Source of the DNA: Rubrivivax sp. | GTDB lineage: Bacteria > Pseudomonadota > Gammaproteobacteria > Burkholderiales > Burkholderiaceae_C | DNA: 64,000 nucleotides | Reading direction: 5' to 3' | Assembly (NCBI GenBank): GCA_027491255.1 | Contig: JAIXWM010000175.1 | Coordinates: forward strand, 1-64,000 | Shown: piece by piece, positions 8,529 to 18,254 of the stretch | How the letters are laid out: each line of letters starts with the position of its first letter | Numbering within the stretch: the stretch's first letter is position 1 | Notes under the pieces: generated by a model | What the model was told of the DNA's origin: nothing | Database searches by the model: none | The model's input: the letters and a program-made list of their open reading frames with translations, nothing else | Program-made: the position numbers and the translations under genes

Positions 8529-10685
8529 TCAGCCAGGACCGTCCAGTGCGTCGGCCATGGCCCGCCGGTTGCGTCGCGCGGCCACGTACTGTGGCTGCAG
8601 CGCCAGCGCGCGGTCGAAGCAGTCGCGCGCCGCGGCCACACGGCCCCGGGCATGGAGCGCGACCCCGAGGTTGTTGTGGAACTCGGCGTCGCCGGGTGCC
8701 AGCGCGACCGCGGCCCGAAGGCAGGCGATCGCGTCGTCGTGCCGGCCGAGCGCCAGCAGCGCGGCACCGAGACGGCTGCGCGCCCCTGCATGACCGGGCG
8801 CGCGACGCGTCGCAATCTCCAGCAAACCTGCGGCCCGGTCTGCGTGCCCGGCACGGTAGGACTGCGACGCCGCCGCGAGCAGGGGCTCGATGCCTTGGCC
8901 CGAATCGGCCTCGACGCTGCCGTAGGCGCGTGCGGCGGACGTCGCGGAAGCGGCTTCCGCCCACTCGACCACGTCCAGGTGCGCCGGCGCCAGCCCCCGC
9001 TGCTGGCGCTCGAACGTCGCGATGTAAGCCGCCTCGATTCGCCGCGCGTACAAGGCCGGGTCAAAGATGCCCGAGCGGGCAATGCCCTCGGTCAGGCGGC
9101 GCCTGATCGGCGCCAGCGCCCCCGGGCCCAGCGCCAAGGCGACGGCCTGGTCCTCGTAGTCCTGGGGCGTGGCCACGACGAGTTCGTCCAGCCCCACCGT
9201 CCGCAGCAGGCTCGCAGCCAGGCGGCTGGCGAAGGACAGGCCGGGACGCGTCAGCACCGGCACGCCCATGCGCAGTGCGTCGCTCGCGGTCGTGCCCGCG
9301 CCGTAGGGGTGGCAGTCCAGCATCAGGTCGGCCAGCCGCATGCGCTCCAGGTGCTGATCCACCGGGAGGCTGCGCGCGAAGACCAGACGGGAGGCCGGGA
9401 CGCCGCGCTGGCGCGCGCTTTCGCGCAGATGGCGCTCGGCACTGTCGTGGGCCACCAGCAGCCACAGCACGCTGCCGGGCACGCGCTGCAGGATGCGCAT
9501 CCAGCCGTCGTAGACCTCGGGGCTGATCTTGTAGTTGGCGTTGAAGGAGGCAAAGACGAAGCCCTGGGCCGGCAGCCCGTGGTCGGCGCGGCCGGTTCGG
9601 CGCTTGCAGGGCTCACGCCGGGCCAGGTTGGGCTGGTAGCAGCCCGGCAGGCGAACGATCTTCTCGACGTAGTGCTCCAGGCTCGCGTCGGGGATGATCA
9701 CGTGATCGGCGATGTGGTAGTCGATCAGCGGGCTGCCCGGCGTGCCCGGGTAGCCGAGGAAGTTCACCTGCAGCGGCGCGGTGCGGAAGGAGAAGATCCC
9801 GGCACGCGCATTGTTCGTGTGGCCCTTCAGGTCCACGCCGATGTCCACGCGCAACTGCCGCGCCATGGCTGCGATCTCGCGGTCGGTGCGCGCGTGGACG
9901 TCGATGAAGCGGTCGACGGCGCCCGCGGCGCGGGCGCGCCACTCGTCCGCACGCGCCGGCCCGAAGGAAAACGCCGTCAGCTCGAAGCGCGAGCGGTCGT
10001 GCTGCTCGAGCATCTCCAGCATCAGATGCAGCGTCGCGTGGCTGAAGAAGTCCGACGAGAAGTAGCCCACGTGGATGCGCTGCGATGGCGCGCGCGGCAA
10101 GCGCGGCGCGATCGGCCCGAGCGATTCATCCGGCGGGAATCGATCCTGCGTGTAGATCTGGCTGCAACGGCGGTGCAGTTCGGGGTCGTCCACCATCGAC
10201 AGGACCTCGAAGGGCATCGCGGCCTTGCCGCCGGAATGCAAGGCCCGGCGCAAGGCCTGCAAGCCTTCGCACCAGCCGTCCCACAGCGACAGGTGCTGCT
10301 GCACGCGCAGCACCATGCCCAGCAGGTAGTCCTGGTCCGGCGCCAGCGCGTAGGCACGGCGGAAGGCCTGCAAGGCCTCTTCGAGCCGGTGCAGGTCCTC
10401 CAGCGCATTGCCACGATTGGCCAGGATCGCGGGGTGGTCCGGGTCGAGTTCCAGGGCCCGGCCCATCAGTTCGGCGGCAGCCAGGGGGTTGCCGGTTTGC
10501 GCTGCGACAACGCCCAGCAGGTGCAGCGCATCGACGTGCCGCGGCTCGGCCTGCAACACCTGCCGGTACAGCGCGCCCGCCTGCGCCAGTTCGCCGCGCT
10601 GGTGCAGCGCCAGGCCCCGTGCAAAGAGCGCGGCGGCCGGCGCCACCGCACCGGCCTCAGCGCGCGCCCGTCCAGTCGGGTTCAC
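8529..10685 (-). CDS. TPR-containing O-GlcNAc-transferase-like (GT41/SPINDLY-type) glycosyltransferase
   Basis: 718 aa; N-terminal TPRs, RIHVGYFSSDFFSHATLHLMLEMLEQHD, VDIGVDLKGHTNNARAGIFSFRTAPLQVNFLGYPGTPGSPLIDYHIAD, LADLMLDCHPYGAGTTASDALRMGVPVLTRPG; additional TPRs at the C-terminus. Confidence 0.92.
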   Translation of the reverse strand: MNPTGRARAEAGAVAPAAALFARGLALHQRGELAQAGALYRQVLQAEPRHVDALHLLGVVAAQTGNPLAAAELMGRALELDPDHPAILANRGNALEDLHRLEEALQAFRRAYALAPDQDYLLGMVLRVQQHLSLWDGWCEGLQALRRALHSGGKAAMPFEVLSMVDDPELHRRCSQIYTQDRFPPDESLGPIAPRLPRAPSQRIHVGYFSSDFFSHATLHLMLEMLEQHDRSRFELTAFSFGPARADEWRARAAGAVDRFIDVHARTDREIAAMARQLRVDIGVDLKGHTNNARAGIFSFRTAPLQVNFLGYPGTPGSPLIDYHIADHVIIPDASLEHYVEKIVRLPGCYQPNLARREPCKRRTGRADHGLPAQGFVFASFNANYKISPEVYDGWMRILQRVPGSVLWLLVAHDSAERHLRESARQRGVPASRLVFARSLPVDQHLERMRLADLMLDCHPYGAGTTASDALRMGVPVLTRPGLSFASRLAASLLRTVGLDELVVATPQDYEDQAVALALGPGALAPIRRRLTEGIARSGIFDPALYARRIEAAYIATFERQQRGLAPAHLDVVEWAEAASATSAARAYGSVEADSGQGIEPLLAAASQSYRAGHADRAAGLLEIATRRAPGHAGARSRLGAALLALGRHDDAIACLRAAVALAPGDAEFHNNLGVALHARGRVAAARDCFDRALALQPQYVAARRNRRAMADALDGPG

Positions 10686-11478
10686 GCTTGTCGATGAAGG
10701 CCTGCACCCCCTCCAGAGCGGAGGGCTCCATCATGTTGCAGGCCATGGTCTCGCCGGCGTCGGCGTAGGCCTGCTCGATGCCCGTCTCGAGCTGCCGGTA
10801 GAACAGTCCCTTGCCCATGGCGATGGCCGCGCGCGGCTTGGCCACGATGCTGGCCACCAGCGCCTCCAACTCGGCGTCGAGATCGGCCGCATCGACGACG
10901 CGATTGACGAGGCCGCGAGCGCGCGCTTCCTCGGCGCCGATGAAGGCGCCGGTGACCAGCATCTCGAAGGCCTGCTTGCGCGGCAGGTTGCGGCTGAGCG
11001 CAACGCTCGGCGTGGAGCAGAACAAGCCGAGGTTGACGCCGCTGACGGCAAAGCGCGCCTCGCGGGCGGCCACGGCCAGATCGCACATCGCCACGAGCTG
11101 GCAGCCGGCGGCGGTGGCGATGCCGTGCACGCGCGCGATCACCGGCACAGGCAGGCGCTGGATCGTCATCATCATGCGCCCGCACTGGGCGAACAGCCGC
11201 TCGTAGTAGCCCTGCGACGGTTCGGCGCGCATCTCCTTCAGGTCATGTCCGGCGCAGAAGGCCTTGCCCGCGGCAGCGATCACGACCACGCGCGCACCGG
11301 CATCGGCGGCCACGCCGTCGAGCTCGGTCTGCAGCGCCTCGAGCATCGCCTCGGACAAGGCGTTGAAGGCCTGGGGCCGGCTCAGCGTCAGGCGCACGAC
11401 GCCGCGCGCGTCGCGCTCACGCAGCACGAGTGGGGGAGTCGTGGTCGGCTGTGGGGTGGGGGGCATTGGGGATGTCAG
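10657..11478 (-). CDS. Enoyl-CoA hydratase/isomerase family protein
   Basis: RLTLSRPQAFNALSEAMLEAL, VIAAAGKAFCAGHDLKEM, VARVHGIATAAGCQLVAMCDLAVA; ORF opens at 11550, start set near MDLTSP (approximate). Confidence 0.92.
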   Translation of the reverse strand: MTSPMPPTPQPTTTPPLVLRERDARGVVRLTLSRPQAFNALSEAMLEALQTELDGVAADAGARVVVIAAAGKAFCAGHDLKEMRAEPSQGYYERLFAQCGRMMMTIQRLPVPVIARVHGIATAAGCQLVAMCDLAVAAREARFAVSGVNLGLFCSTPSVALSRNLPRKQAFEMLVTGAFIGAEEARARGLVNRVVDAADLDAELEALVASIVAKPRAAIAMGKGLFYRQLETGIEQAYADAGETMACNMMEPSALEGVQAFIDKREPDWTGAR

Positions 11479-11552
11479 GTCCATCGTGGTCTCCTGCTCA
11501 GGACAGCGGCACGGGCCCACCGGCTGCAGGTGTGCCCGGTACATTCGCAAGC

Positions 11553-13202
11553 CTACTCGATCGCCGAGGCGCTCTTCGCGCGCTCGCGCAGTTGGAACTT
11601 CTGGATCTTGCCCGTGCTCGTCTTCGGGATGGGCTCGAAGCGGATCTCGCGCGGCACCTTGTAGCCCGCCAGCAGGCCGCGGCAGTGGGCGACCAGTTCC
11701 TCGGAAGTGACCTGCGAGTCGGGTTTGGTCTCCACATAGGCCACCGGCATCTCACCCCACTTCGGGTCGGGCCTGGCCACCACTGCGCAGGCCATCACGG
11801 CGGGGTGGCGGTACAGCGCGTCCTCGACCTCGATCGAGCTGATGTTCTCGCCGCCGGAAATGATGATGTCCTTGCTGCGGTCGCGGATCTTGACGTAGCG
11901 GTCGGCCTCGATCACCGCCAGGTCGCCGGTGTGGAACCAGCCACCGGCGAAGGACTTGAGCGTCGCCGCCGGGTTCTTCAGGTAGCCCTTCATGACGATG
12001 TTGCCGCGGAAGAAGATCTCGCCCATGGTCTGGCCGTCGGCCGGCGTGGGCTGCATCGATTCCGCGTCGAGCACGGTCATGCCCTCCTGCAGCGCATAGC
12101 GCACACCCTGGCGGCCGTTCAGCCGCGCCTGCTCGGACAGCGACTGCTGCGCCCAGCTCGGGCGCTTGACCGCCACAGCCGCCGGGCCGTAGACCTCGGT
12201 CAGGCCGTAGACGTGGGTGATGTCGAAGCCGATGCGCGCCATGCCTTCGATCATGGCCGCCGGCGGCGCCGCGCCCGCGACCATGCCGCGCACCCCGGGC
12301 GGGACACCGGCGCGCAGTTCCGCCGGGGCATTGATGATGAGGTTGTGCACGATCGGGGCGGCGCAATAGTGGGTGACGCCGTGTTCGCGCATCGCGTCCA
12401 GGATCGCCTTGGCCTCGACACGGCGCAGGCACACGTGCGTGCCGCCGAGCATGGCCACGGTCCAGGGGAAGCACCAGCCGTTGCAGTGGAACAGCGGCAG
12501 CGTCCACAGGTAGATCGGGAAGTGCGGCATCGTCCAGGTGGTCGCGTTGGACACCGCATTCAGGTAGGCGCCGCGGTGGTGCGTGACCACGCCCTTGGGG
12601 TCGCCGGTGGTGCCGCTGGTGTAGCTGACCGCGATCGCGTCCCACTCGTCGGCAGGCCCCTCCAGGCGCGCCAGCGGCGCGTGCGCGGCGAGCAGCGCCT
12701 CGTATTCATGCGTGCCCAGCCGCTCGCCGGGGCCGGTGTACTCGCTGTCGCAGACATCGACGACGACGATCTCCCGCCCGTGCTCGGCGCGCAGGATCTG
12801 CAGCGCCTGCGCAACGACCGGCGCGAACTCGCGGTCGGTCAGCAGCACGCGCGCTTCGCAGTGGTTCATCTGCCAGGCCAGCAGGCGCGCGTCCAGCCGC
12901 GTGTTGAGCGTGTTCAGCACCGCATTCAAGGCCGGGACGGCGTAGTGGGCCTCCACCATTTCCGGCGTGTTGGCGAGCATCGTGCTCACCGTACTGGAGC
13001 GGTCGACCCCGAGCGCGCGCAGCGCAGCGGCCAGGCGCGCCGAACGCTCGCGCGTCTGCGCCCAGGTGTGGCGACGCGCGCCGTGCACGACGGACGGCAG
13101 GTCGCCGAAGACCTCGGCGCTGCGCTCGACGAAGCTGACGGGAGACAGCGCGACGAAGTTGGCGGGGTTCTTGTCCAGGTCTCGGTCGTAGATGTTGCTC
13201 AT
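11553..13202 (-). CDS. Acyl-CoA synthetase (AMP-binding)
   Basis: Start at MSNIYDRDLDKNPANF; motifs VSYTSGTTGDPKGVVTHHRG, WFHTGDLAVIEADRYVKIRDRSKDIIISGGENISSIEVE. Confidence 0.94.
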   Translation of the reverse strand: MSNIYDRDLDKNPANFVALSPVSFVERSAEVFGDLPSVVHGARRHTWAQTRERSARLAAALRALGVDRSSTVSTMLANTPEMVEAHYAVPALNAVLNTLNTRLDARLLAWQMNHCEARVLLTDREFAPVVAQALQILRAEHGREIVVVDVCDSEYTGPGERLGTHEYEALLAAHAPLARLEGPADEWDAIAVSYTSGTTGDPKGVVTHHRGAYLNAVSNATTWTMPHFPIYLWTLPLFHCNGWCFPWTVAMLGGTHVCLRRVEAKAILDAMREHGVTHYCAAPIVHNLIINAPAELRAGVPPGVRGMVAGAAPPAAMIEGMARIGFDITHVYGLTEVYGPAAVAVKRPSWAQQSLSEQARLNGRQGVRYALQEGMTVLDAESMQPTPADGQTMGEIFFRGNIVMKGYLKNPAATLKSFAGGWFHTGDLAVIEADRYVKIRDRSKDIIISGGENISSIEVEDALYRHPAVMACAVVARPDPKWGEMPVAYVETKPDSQVTSEELVAHCRGLLAGYKVPREIRFEPIPKTSTGKIQKFQLRERAKSASAIE

Positions 13203-13472
13203 GGGCGGATCCTGTGGGTCGGGGCGGCCTGGCATTCGTGCCACGGCACATGCACGTATGGTAGGCGCACGTCACGGCCGCGCGCGCGGCAGAGCCGCAG
13301 AGCGCCCACGCGCGAGCGCACCGCCACGAGGCATCAACGCCCCAATACGACGCCACATCAGGGAAACCCCGGGGTCTGGATGCACCACGAACGGGCGCGC
13401 ACAGAGCCGAAACCGCGCACGCTCCTTGCACAATCCACCAACGCTTCTTCACTTTCCCCTGGAGTTCCCGCC

Positions 13473-14507
13473 ATGAAACCTGTTCACGTGACCCGCCGCA
13501 GCTTGCTGGCCGTCGCTTGCGCCACCACCGTCTTCAGCGGCGCGGCCCTTGCGCAGACGCCCGTCAAGTTCCAGTTGGACTGGCGCTTCGAGGGCCCGGC
13601 CGCGCTGTTCCTGGCCTCCACGGCCAAGGGCTACTACAAGGCCGCCGGCCTGGACGTGACCATCGACGCCGGCAACGGCTCGGGCGGCACGGTCACCCGC
13701 GTGGCCTCGGGCACCTACGACATGGGCTTCGCCGACCTGGCCGCGCTGATGGAGTTCCACGCCAACAACCCCGACGCGCCGAACAAGCCGGTGGCCATCA
13801 TGATGGTCTACAACAACACGCCGGCGGCGGTGCTGACGCTGAAGAAGAACAACATCACCAAGCCTTCGGACCTGGAAGGCAAGAAGCTCGGCGCCCCGGT
13901 CTTCGACGCGGGCCGTCGCGGCTTCCCGATCTTCGCCAAGGCCAACGGCATCAAGAACGTGCAGTGGACCAGCATGGATCCGCCACTGCGCGAGACCATG
14001 CTCGCGCGCGGTGACATCGACGCCATCACCGGTTTCTCGTTCACCTCGCTGCTGAACCTCGAGGCGCGCAACGTCAAGACCGAGGACATCGTCGTGATGC
14101 CCTATGCCGATTTCGGCGTCAAGCTCTACGGCAACGTGATCATCGCGAGCCCGAAGTTCCTGCAGGCCAACCCGGCGGCCGCCAAGGCCTTCCTCACCGC
14201 CTTCGCCAAGGGCGCCAAGGAAGTGATGGCCAACCCCGACCCGGCCATCGACTACATCAAGCAGCGTGACGGGATCATCGACGTCGCCCTCGAGCGCCGG
14301 CGCCTGCGCATGGCCATCGACGCCGTCGTCGCGAGCCCGGATGCGCGCAAGGAAGGCTTTGGCGTCGTCGTGCCGGCGCGCCTGAAGACCATGGCCGAGC
14401 AGGTTTCCGAGGCCTTCACCACCAAGACCCCGGTCAATGCGACGGCCGTCTGGACCGACGCCTACCTGCCTTCCAAGGCCGATCTGGACATCCTGCCCAG
14501 GAAGTGA
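13473..14507 (+). CDS. NMT1/THI5-like ABC transporter substrate-binding protein
   Basis: MKPVHVTRRSLLAVACATTVFSGAALAQTPVKFQLDWRFEGPAALFLASTAKGYYKAAGLDVTIDAGNGSGG: signal peptide and NMT1-like fold; start is internal to the longer track ORF 11430..14507. Confidence 0.93.
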   Translation: MKPVHVTRRSLLAVACATTVFSGAALAQTPVKFQLDWRFEGPAALFLASTAKGYYKAAGLDVTIDAGNGSGGTVTRVASGTYDMGFADLAALMEFHANNPDAPNKPVAIMMVYNNTPAAVLTLKKNNITKPSDLEGKKLGAPVFDAGRRGFPIFAKANGIKNVQWTSMDPPLRETMLARGDIDAITGFSFTSLLNLEARNVKTEDIVVMPYADFGVKLYGNVIIASPKFLQANPAAAKAFLTAFAKGAKEVMANPDPAIDYIKQRDGIIDVALERRRLRMAIDAVVASPDARKEGFGVVVPARLKTMAEQVSEAFTTKTPVNATAVWTDAYLPSKADLDILPRK

Positions 14508-14631
14508 GACTGCAGCGCCCGCGCGCCCTGCGCGTGCCAGCCGCGTCTGGCACCCGTGCATGCGCGGGGCGGATGGCTCCCTCCAGAGGCCCGGGCAATC
14601 CTCCCGGGCCTCTTTGCGCTGAAGGATCCCG

Positions 14632-15453
14632 ATGACGACTCCCTTCGTCGACTTCCAGAACGTCTGGCTCGCCTACAACGACGAGCTGCTGGCGCAGAAC
14701 CATTTCGCGGTCGAAGACATCTCGCTGCAGGTCCACGAGGGCGAGTTCATCGCCATCGTCGGCCCCTCGGGCTGCGGCAAGTCCACCTTCATGAAGCTGA
14801 CCACCGGCCTGAAGATGCCGAGCAAGGGCAGCATCCGCATCGGCGGCGAGCCGGTGACCGGCCCGCTCAAGATCAGCGGCATGGCCTTCCAGGCGCCGAG
14901 CCTGCTGCCCTGGCGCACGACGGTCGACAACGTGCTGCTGCCGCTGGAGATCGTCGAGCCCTACCGTTCCAGCTTCAAGGCCCGCCGCAAGGAATACGAG
15001 GAAAAGGCGCGCGCGCTGCTCAAGAGCGTGGGCCTGGGCGGCTACGAGGACAAGTTCCCCTGGCAGCTCTCGGGCGGCATGCAGCAGCGCGCCAGCATCT
15101 GCCGCGCGCTGGTGCACGAACCGAAGATGCTGCTGCTCGACGAGCCCTTCGGCGCGCTCGACGCCTTCACGCGCGAGGAGCTCTGGTGCGCGCTGCGCGA
15201 CCTGCACGCGGCCAAGAAGTTCAACGTGATCCTGGTCACGCACGACCTGCGCGAGAGCGTTTTCCTCGCCGACACGGTCTACGTGATGAGCCGCAGCCCG
15301 GGGCGCTTCGTCGTCAAGCGCGACATCGACCTGCCGCGCCCGCGCGACCTCGAGATCACCTACACGCCGAAGTTCACCGACCTCGTGCACGAGTTGCGCG
15401 GCCACATCGGCGCGATCCGCCAGCCGGTGGGCGGTGGCACGCTGCCGCAGTAG
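14632..15453 (+). CDS. ABC transporter ATP-binding protein (nitrate/sulfonate/taurine-type)
   Basis: Walker A GPSGCGKSTF, signature LSGGMQQRASICRAL, Walker B MLLLDEPFGALD. Confidence 0.95.
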   Translation: MTTPFVDFQNVWLAYNDELLAQNHFAVEDISLQVHEGEFIAIVGPSGCGKSTFMKLTTGLKMPSKGSIRIGGEPVTGPLKISGMAFQAPSLLPWRTTVDNVLLPLEIVEPYRSSFKARRKEYEEKARALLKSVGLGGYEDKFPWQLSGGMQQRASICRALVHEPKMLLLDEPFGALDAFTREELWCALRDLHAAKKFNVILVTHDLRESVFLADTVYVMSRSPGRFVVKRDIDLPRPRDLEITYTPKFTDLVHELRGHIGAIRQPVGGGTLPQ

Positions 15454-15523
15454 CCGCGCCTGCGCCGCCCCCTTCGCACGCCCTGCCCGCCGCCCCGACA
15501 CCCCGAACCCGCGAGCCCCGCCC

Positions 15524-16294
15524 ATGAAGATGTCGAAGTCGCTCGAACGCTGGTCACCACTGCTGCTGCTGGCGATCATCCTGTTCATCTGGGAACTGGG
15601 CGTGCGCCTGTTCAAGGTGCCCGACTTCATCTTCCCCGGGCCGGTGCAGATCACGCAGCAGTTCGGCCAGTTCACCGGCGCGCTGATGGATGCCGCCTGG
15701 AAGACCTTCTGGGTCACGATGGTGGGCTTCGGTCTGTCCATCGTGGTGGGCGTGCTGCTGGGCTTCCTGATCGGCAGCTCGCGCCTGGCCTACACGGCGA
15801 TCTACCCGTTGATGGTGGCGTTCAACGCGGTGCCCAAGGCCGCGGTCGTCCCCATCCTGGTGGTCTGGTTCGGCATCGGCCTCGGGCCCGGCATCCTGAC
15901 AGCCTTCCTGATCTCCTTCTTCCCGATCACGGTCAACATCGCCACCGGCCTGGCGACGCTCGAGCCCGAGCTCGAGGACGTGCTGCGCGTGCTGGGCGCA
16001 CGGCGCTGGGATGTGCTGATCAAGGTCGGCCTGCCGCGCTCGATGCCCTACTTCTACGGCTCGCTGAAGGTCTCGATCACGCTGGCCTTCGTCGGCACCG
16101 TGCTGGCCGAGATGACGGCCGGCGACTCGGGTATCGGCTACCTGATGCAGACGGCCGGCTCGCAGCAGCGACTGCCACTGGCCTTTGCCGGGCTGGTGGT
16201 CATCGGCGTGATGGCGATGTTGATGTACGAGCTGTTCTCGTGGATCGAGAAGCGCACGACCGGGTGGGCGCACCGCGGCTCGCAAGCCATCTGA
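15524..16294 (+). CDS. ABC transporter permease
   Basis: MKMSKSLERWSPLLLLAIILFIWELGVRLFKVPDF...; multi-TM BPD inner membrane component; start at 15524 after the ATPase. Confidence 0.94.
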   Translation: MKMSKSLERWSPLLLLAIILFIWELGVRLFKVPDFIFPGPVQITQQFGQFTGALMDAAWKTFWVTMVGFGLSIVVGVLLGFLIGSSRLAYTAIYPLMVAFNAVPKAAVVPILVVWFGIGLGPGILTAFLISFFPITVNIATGLATLEPELEDVLRVLGARRWDVLIKVGLPRSMPYFYGSLKVSITLAFVGTVLAEMTAGDSGIGYLMQTAGSQQRLPLAFAGLVVIGVMAMLMYELFSWIEKRTTGWAHRGSQAI

Positions 16295-16767
16295 TGAGCC
16301 CCGACCAGGCGGTGCACTGGCTGCGTCTCGCCAACGCGGTGGCGCGCGCCGCCGTGGATGCCGGCCACCACCCCTTCGGCGCGCTACTGGTGGGCCCCGA
16401 CGGGCAGACCGTGCTGCTGGAGCAGGGCAACGTCGACAGCGTCAACCACGCGGAGTCGGTACTCGCACGCGAGGCAGCACGCCGCTTCGACGCCGCCACG
16501 CTGTGGGCAAGCACACTCGTCACCACCGTCGAGCCCTGCGCGATGTGCGCCGGCACGCAGTACTGGGCCCACATCGGACGCCTGGTCTACGGCATGACCG
16601 AGCGCCGGCTGCTCGAACTGACCGGCAACCACACCGAGAACCCGACGCTGGACCTGCCCTGCCGCGAGGTCTTCGCGCGCGGCCAGAAGACGGTGCAGGT
16701 CATCGGGCCCGTGGCCGAGGTCGAGGAAGAGATCGCCGCGCTGCACCGCGGGTTCTGGCAGCGCTGA
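16294..16767 (+). CDS. Nucleoside/base deaminase (CMP/dCMP deaminase superfamily)
   Basis: HAE and PCAMC zinc motifs (NHAESVLAREA, TTVEPCAMCAGTQYW); ATG overlaps the permease stop codon (TGATG at 16292-16296). Confidence 0.9.
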   Translation: MSPDQAVHWLRLANAVARAAVDAGHHPFGALLVGPDGQTVLLEQGNVDSVNHAESVLAREAARRFDAATLWASTLVTTVEPCAMCAGTQYWAHIGRLVYGMTERRLLELTGNHTENPTLDLPCREVFARGQKTVQVIGPVAEVEEEIAALHRGFWQR

Positions 16768-16777
16768 CGAACCAGGC

Positions 16778-17725
16778 TCAGAAATCCAGCACGATCCGTC
16801 CCTCGCCCCGGGACACGCAGGTCATCATCGCGCGGCAGCGGCCCGCATCGTCCAGCACCACGTCGCGGTGCAGCACGGTGCCCGCTGCGACGGGCCGTTC
16901 GCAGGCCCCGCACACGCCGATCCGGCAGGCCGAGGCGACGATGAAGCCGGCCTCGCGCAGCACGTCCAAGGCCGAGTGGTGCGCCGGCACCGGCAGCACC
17001 TGGCCCGTGGACCGGATCTGCAGCTCGAAGGCCTGCGGCGGGGTGGCATCGGCAAGCGGCACGAAGGCTTCGGCATGCACCCGCGACGGTGCCCAGCCCG
17101 CGGTGGCCGCGCGCACCGCCGCCGCCAGCGTGGGCGGGCCGCAGACGTAGACGTGCGTGCCCTCGTCCCGGCCGGCCAGCACCCGCGCCGCATCGAATCG
17201 CCGGCCGCCGGACGCCTTGGACAGCCAGGGCTGCAGCCGGGGGCCGAGCAGCGCCTCCAACTCGGCCAGGAAGGGGGCCGCGGCGTGGTCAGGAGCGGCG
17301 TAGTGCATCTCGAGCGCCTCGCCAGCCTGCGCCAGATGCCTGGCCATCGCCACCAGCGGTGTCACCCCGATGCCGCCGGCCACCAGCACGTGGCAGCGCG
17401 CGCCCGCGGAAAGCCGGAAATGGTTGCGCGGCGCGCTGACATGCGCCTGCACGCCGGGCCGCAGGTGCTCGTGGATCCAGCGCGAGCCCCCGCGCCCCTG
17501 CGGCTCGAGCTTGACGGCGATGACGTAGCGCGTGGGGTCGGCCGGGTCGCCACACAGCGAATACTGCCGCACCTGCCCGTTGCCGAGGTGCACGTCGACA
17601 TGGCTGCCCGGCTCGGGCGCCGGCAGGGTCGGCCTGCGCGGATGGCGCAGCATGATGCGCCGCACCTGCGCGCCGAGGTCCTCGACCCCGACCACGTCGA
17701 GCTTCATGATCAGGCGCGCCGTCAC
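16778..17725 (-). CDS. PDR/VanB-type oxidoreductase: FAD/NAD reductase with C-terminal 2Fe-2S ferredoxin
   Basis: GSHVDVHLGNGQVRQYSLCGDP; C-terminal ACRIGVCGACERPVAAGTVLHRD...MMTCVSR. Confidence 0.93.
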   Translation of the reverse strand: MTARLIMKLDVVGVEDLGAQVRRIMLRHPRRPTLPAPEPGSHVDVHLGNGQVRQYSLCGDPADPTRYVIAVKLEPQGRGGSRWIHEHLRPGVQAHVSAPRNHFRLSAGARCHVLVAGGIGVTPLVAMARHLAQAGEALEMHYAAPDHAAAPFLAELEALLGPRLQPWLSKASGGRRFDAARVLAGRDEGTHVYVCGPPTLAAAVRAATAGWAPSRVHAEAFVPLADATPPQAFELQIRSTGQVLPVPAHHSALDVLREAGFIVASACRIGVCGACERPVAAGTVLHRDVVLDDAGRCRAMMTCVSRGEGRIVLDF

Positions 17726-17762
17726 GGGCGCTCCCGCAGCGCGTCCGGTCGGGCCGACCGCT

Positions 17763-18251
17763 TCACAGCGGCTCGATCGTGTCGCCGGGACGGATGACGC
17801 CGCCGGTCTCGATCGCGCAGTTCAACCCGGCGCGGTTGTACAGCGGCAGGTACAGCGGCCGACCCAGCAACTGCTCCAGGTACTTGCACGGAAAGTTGAT
17901 GCGCGCGCCGCGCAGCACCGCCGCCCCGACGCGAAAGCGCCGGCCCACCAGGTGGCCGAGCGGCACGCCGCGCACCGTCAGGTTGCGGCGGTGCTCGTGC
18001 GGGGACAGCACGATCGGGCCGTCCTGCAGCGGGGGGTCGTTGCGCGCCAGCGCGTCCAGCACCTCGGCCTCGATCAGCGTGATCTCGCGCATGGCCGGCA
18101 GCTGCGAGTAGGTGCCGTTGCCCAGGAAGTAGCGGTCGCCCTCGATACCACGCCCCGCCACCAGCGTCGCCTCGGCCTGCTCCTCCATCTCGTAGGAGGC
18201 GGCCGGGGCCGTGTGGATGTGCAGCAGCGTGCCGCGCCAGGGAGCCGACAT
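17763..18251 (-). CDS. MOSC domain-containing protein
   Basis: VAGRGIEGDRYFLGNGTYS...REITLIEAEVLDAL...RRNLTVRGVPLGHLVGRRFRVG. Confidence 0.9.
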   Translation of the reverse strand: MSAPWRGTLLHIHTAPAASYEMEEQAEATLVAGRGIEGDRYFLGNGTYSQLPAMREITLIEAEVLDALARNDPPLQDGPIVLSPHEHRRNLTVRGVPLGHLVGRRFRVGAAVLRGARINFPCKYLEQLLGRPLYLPLYNRAGLNCAIETGGVIRPGDTIEPL

Positions 18252-18254
18252 CGC

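Noticed and set aside
11430-13472. N-terminal extension of the substrate-binding protein ORF (11430..14507)
   Set aside because: Antisense to the acyl-CoA synthetase; clear signal peptide starts at 13473
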